Positions 62,450 to 64,000 of a stretch of 64,000 nt of DNA are shown here, one piece after another; positions within the stretch are counted from its first letter, which is position 1; each line of letters begins with the position of its first letter. This DNA is from Modestobacter sp. L9-4. Its GTDB lineage: Bacteria; Actinomycetota; Actinomycetes; Mycobacteriales; Geodermatophilaceae. Where the stretch lies: positions 620,001 to 684,000 of the forward strand of contig NZ_CP077800.1 of assembly GCF_019112525.1 (NCBI RefSeq), in the 5' to 3' direction. The position numbers were made by a program, and so were the translations under genes. The notes under the pieces were generated by a model. It had not been told where the DNA came from. It did no database searches and saw only the letters and a program-made list of their open reading frames with translations.

Positions 62450-64000
62450 ATGAAGCCCACACTCGACGAAGCCGCTGACAGCCCGGACCCGCAGCGCGGG
62501 GACGGGAGGTCGGCGGCTTCGTCGTTCCCGGGACCCGGTCCCGGGACGCAGCGACCCGGGGAGCGCCCGATGCCACAGGACCCCTCCGACACCGTGCGCC
62601 TCGAGCCGGACGGCACGATCGGCTCGGCCCGCCGCGGCCAGCCGCCGGTGCCCGACGCCTCCCCGTCCGCGCCGGAGGAGACCCAGGTCATCGGGGGCCC
62701 GGTCGCCGCGCAGCCCGCCCCGGAGCGGGACGAGGACCAGGACGCCACCCGGCACATCGCCCCCGTCGTCGACGAGACCAGCGCACTGCCCCCCGTCCGC
62801 GACGACGGACCGCACGGCCCCGACGCGACCTCGTCCGACCCGCTGCCGTCCGACTCCACGCAGCACATCGCCCCGGTGCCCCCCGTCGCCGACGACACCA
62901 CGGCCCTGCCGCCGGTCCCGCGGGACGGCGACGACCCGAGCGGTCCCGGCGGGCCGCCGGACTCCCCCACCGGCGGTGGCGCCGCCTGGTGGCGGCGTCG
63001 GGCGGTGCTCGTGCCGGCCGCCGCCGTGCTCGCCCTGGCCGCCGCCTACGGCGTGGACCTGCTGGTCGCCGGGGACGCCGTGCCGCGCGGCACGGTGGTC
63101 GCCGGGGTGGAGCTCGGCGGGCTGTCCCCCGCGTCCGCCGCCGCCCGGCTGGAGAGCGACCTCGCCCCGCGGGTGGCCGCCGACCGCACCGTGCAGGCCG
63201 GCGACGTCCGCGGCTCCCTGCACCCGGCCAGCGCCGGCCTGGCCCTCGACGTCCCGGCGACCGTGGACGCCGTCGACGACCAGCCGCTGGCGCCGTGGAC
63301 GCGACTAGGCTCGCTGTTCGGCGGCGAGCGCCGCGCCGACCCGGTGCTCACCTCCGACGACGCGGCGCTCACCGCACAGCTGGACCAGCTGGCGACCACC
63401 GTCGACCGGCCCCCGGTCGACGCCTCGATCGAGATCGACGGGACGACGCCGCGGCTGGTCGAGCCGGTCGACGGGCGCGCCCTGGACCGGGCCGGCGCCG
63501 CGCAGGCGCTCACCGCCGCCCTCGTCTCCGGTGCCGACCCGGCCACGCCCGTGGCCCTGCCGGTCACGGTCACCGCCCCGCGGGTGGCCCCGGCGGAGGC
63601 CCAGCGCGTGCTCGACTCCGTGGTCACGCCGGCACTGGCGGCACCGGTGTCGGTGGTCGGCTCCGGCGGTGGCGACCCCGCCGAGCTGCCGGCCAGCGCC
63701 ATCGCGGCCGCACTGACCTTCACCCCGGCCGACGACGGCACGCTCACCGTCGCCCTGGACCCCACTGAGCTGCAGGCCGCGATGGGCGACGACCTCACCG
63801 TCTTCGGCACCCCCGCCCAGGACGCACGGTTCGAGGTCTCCGGTGACACGGTGTCCGTCGTCCCCTCCGTCGACGGGCAGGGCATCGACCCCACCGACCT
63901 CGCCACCCAGCTGCTGCCGGTGCTCGACGACCCGGCCCCGCGCTCGGTGACCGCAGCGCTCGGGCCCGTGCCGGCCGCCTTCACCACCGAGGACGCGCAG
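62450..64000 (+). CDS. VanW/peptidoglycan-binding-type membrane protein (C-terminus beyond window)
   Basis: At least 517 codons, open at the window end. Long Pro/Asp-rich cytoplasmic N-terminus (~1-175) with a repeated motif (ATRHIAPVVDETSALPPV and STQHIAPVPPVADDTTALPP), a transmembrane helix (~180-200, RRAVLVPAAAVLALAAAYGV), then extracytoplasmic repeats such as GVELGGLSPASAAARLES and VEPVDGRALDRAGAAQALTA that match the PG_binding_4 domains found before VanW domains. Likely a cell-wall protein. Start ATG 62450; another ATG at 62570 is possible. Confidence 0.85.
   Translation, partial: MKPTLDEAADSPDPQRGDGRSAASSFPGPGPGTQRPGERPMPQDPSDTVRLEPDGTIGSARRGQPPVPDASPSAPEETQVIGGPVAAQPAPERDEDQDATRHIAPVVDETSALPPVRDDGPHGPDATSSDPLPSDSTQHIAPVPPVADDTTALPPVPRDGDDPSGPGGPPDSPTGGGAAWWRRRAVLVPAAAVLALAAAYGVDLLVAGDAVPRGTVVAGVELGGLSPASAAARLESDLAPRVAADRTVQAGDVRGSLHPASAGLALDVPATVDAVDDQPLAPWTRLGSLFGGERRADPVLTSDDAALTAQLDQLATTVDRPPVDASIEIDGTTPRLVEPVDGRALDRAGAAQALTAALVSGADPATPVALPVTVTAPRVAPAEAQRVLDSVVTPALAAPVSVVGSGGGDPAELPASAIAAALTFTPADDGTLTVALDPTELQAAMGDDLTVFGTPAQDARFEVSGDTVSVVPSVDGQGIDPTDLATQLLPVLDDPAPRSVTAALGPVPAAFTTEDAQ

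Overview
The window is a very GC-rich bacterial chromosome segment with dense, often overlapping genes, many GTG starts and many -10-only leaderless promoters. Its core gene order (msrB, hemQ, hemY, hemE, DUF3000, rnd, dxs, TRAM methyltransferase, APC permease, ceoB/ceoC, DUF3159, OB-fold, DUF3710, dut, DUF4193, cei, suhB, ppgK, sigA, DUF7455) is the one known around sigA in Mycobacterium and other Actinobacteria. Overall style suggests a Geodermatophilaceae-type actinobacterium (Blastococcus, Modestobacter, Geodermatophilus). The family is an inference; the phylum is secure.

Layout. 1-10246: a divergent locus with an SDR and a ROK regulator on the minus strand, and on the plus strand a polar amino-acid ABC transporter followed without gaps by an asparaginase, CutC, a ROK sugar kinase, nagA and nagB. 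This looks like one pathway for an amino-acid/amino-sugar substrate. 10292-20629: accessory metabolism and regulation (thiolase, PucR and LAL regulators sharing a divergent promoter, amidase with an AtzG-like partner, DMT exporter, LysR). 20705-29148: cold-shock protein, msrB, the coproporphyrin-dependent heme genes hemE-hemY-hemQ, DUF3000, an atypical response regulator and ribonuclease D. 29256-37170: membrane protein, a xylose/ribose-type ABC transporter (xylFGH-like) and a fadA-fadB beta-oxidation pair. 37266-45670: thiamine-binding protein, dxs, a DUF2156/MprF-like aminoacyl-lipid synthase with a coupled membrane esterase, and a TRAM-domain RNA methyltransferase. 45663-49221: a KimA-like APC permease divergent from two TrkA-type RCK proteins, probably a potassium-uptake module. 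49264-57066: the conserved dut-cei-suhB-ppgK block. 57157-64000: sigA, two tandem secreted SGNH hydrolases, a DUF7455 protein and the start of a VanW/peptidoglycan-binding-type membrane protein cut by the window end.

Non-coding structure is rich. There are long bidirectional terminator hairpins between convergent genes. A dispersed terminator-like repeat abuts the stop codons of dxs, DUF4193 and sigA, and has expanded beside DUF4193 into a 51-53 bp tandem array. A leaderless 10-codon upstream ORF is coupled to cei. At least ten genes have a TAnnnT-type -10 box 5-7 bases before the start codon. I saw no tRNA, rRNA, insertion sequence, prophage or CRISPR array. Long open frames opposite real genes are a by-product of the base composition and are not annotated.
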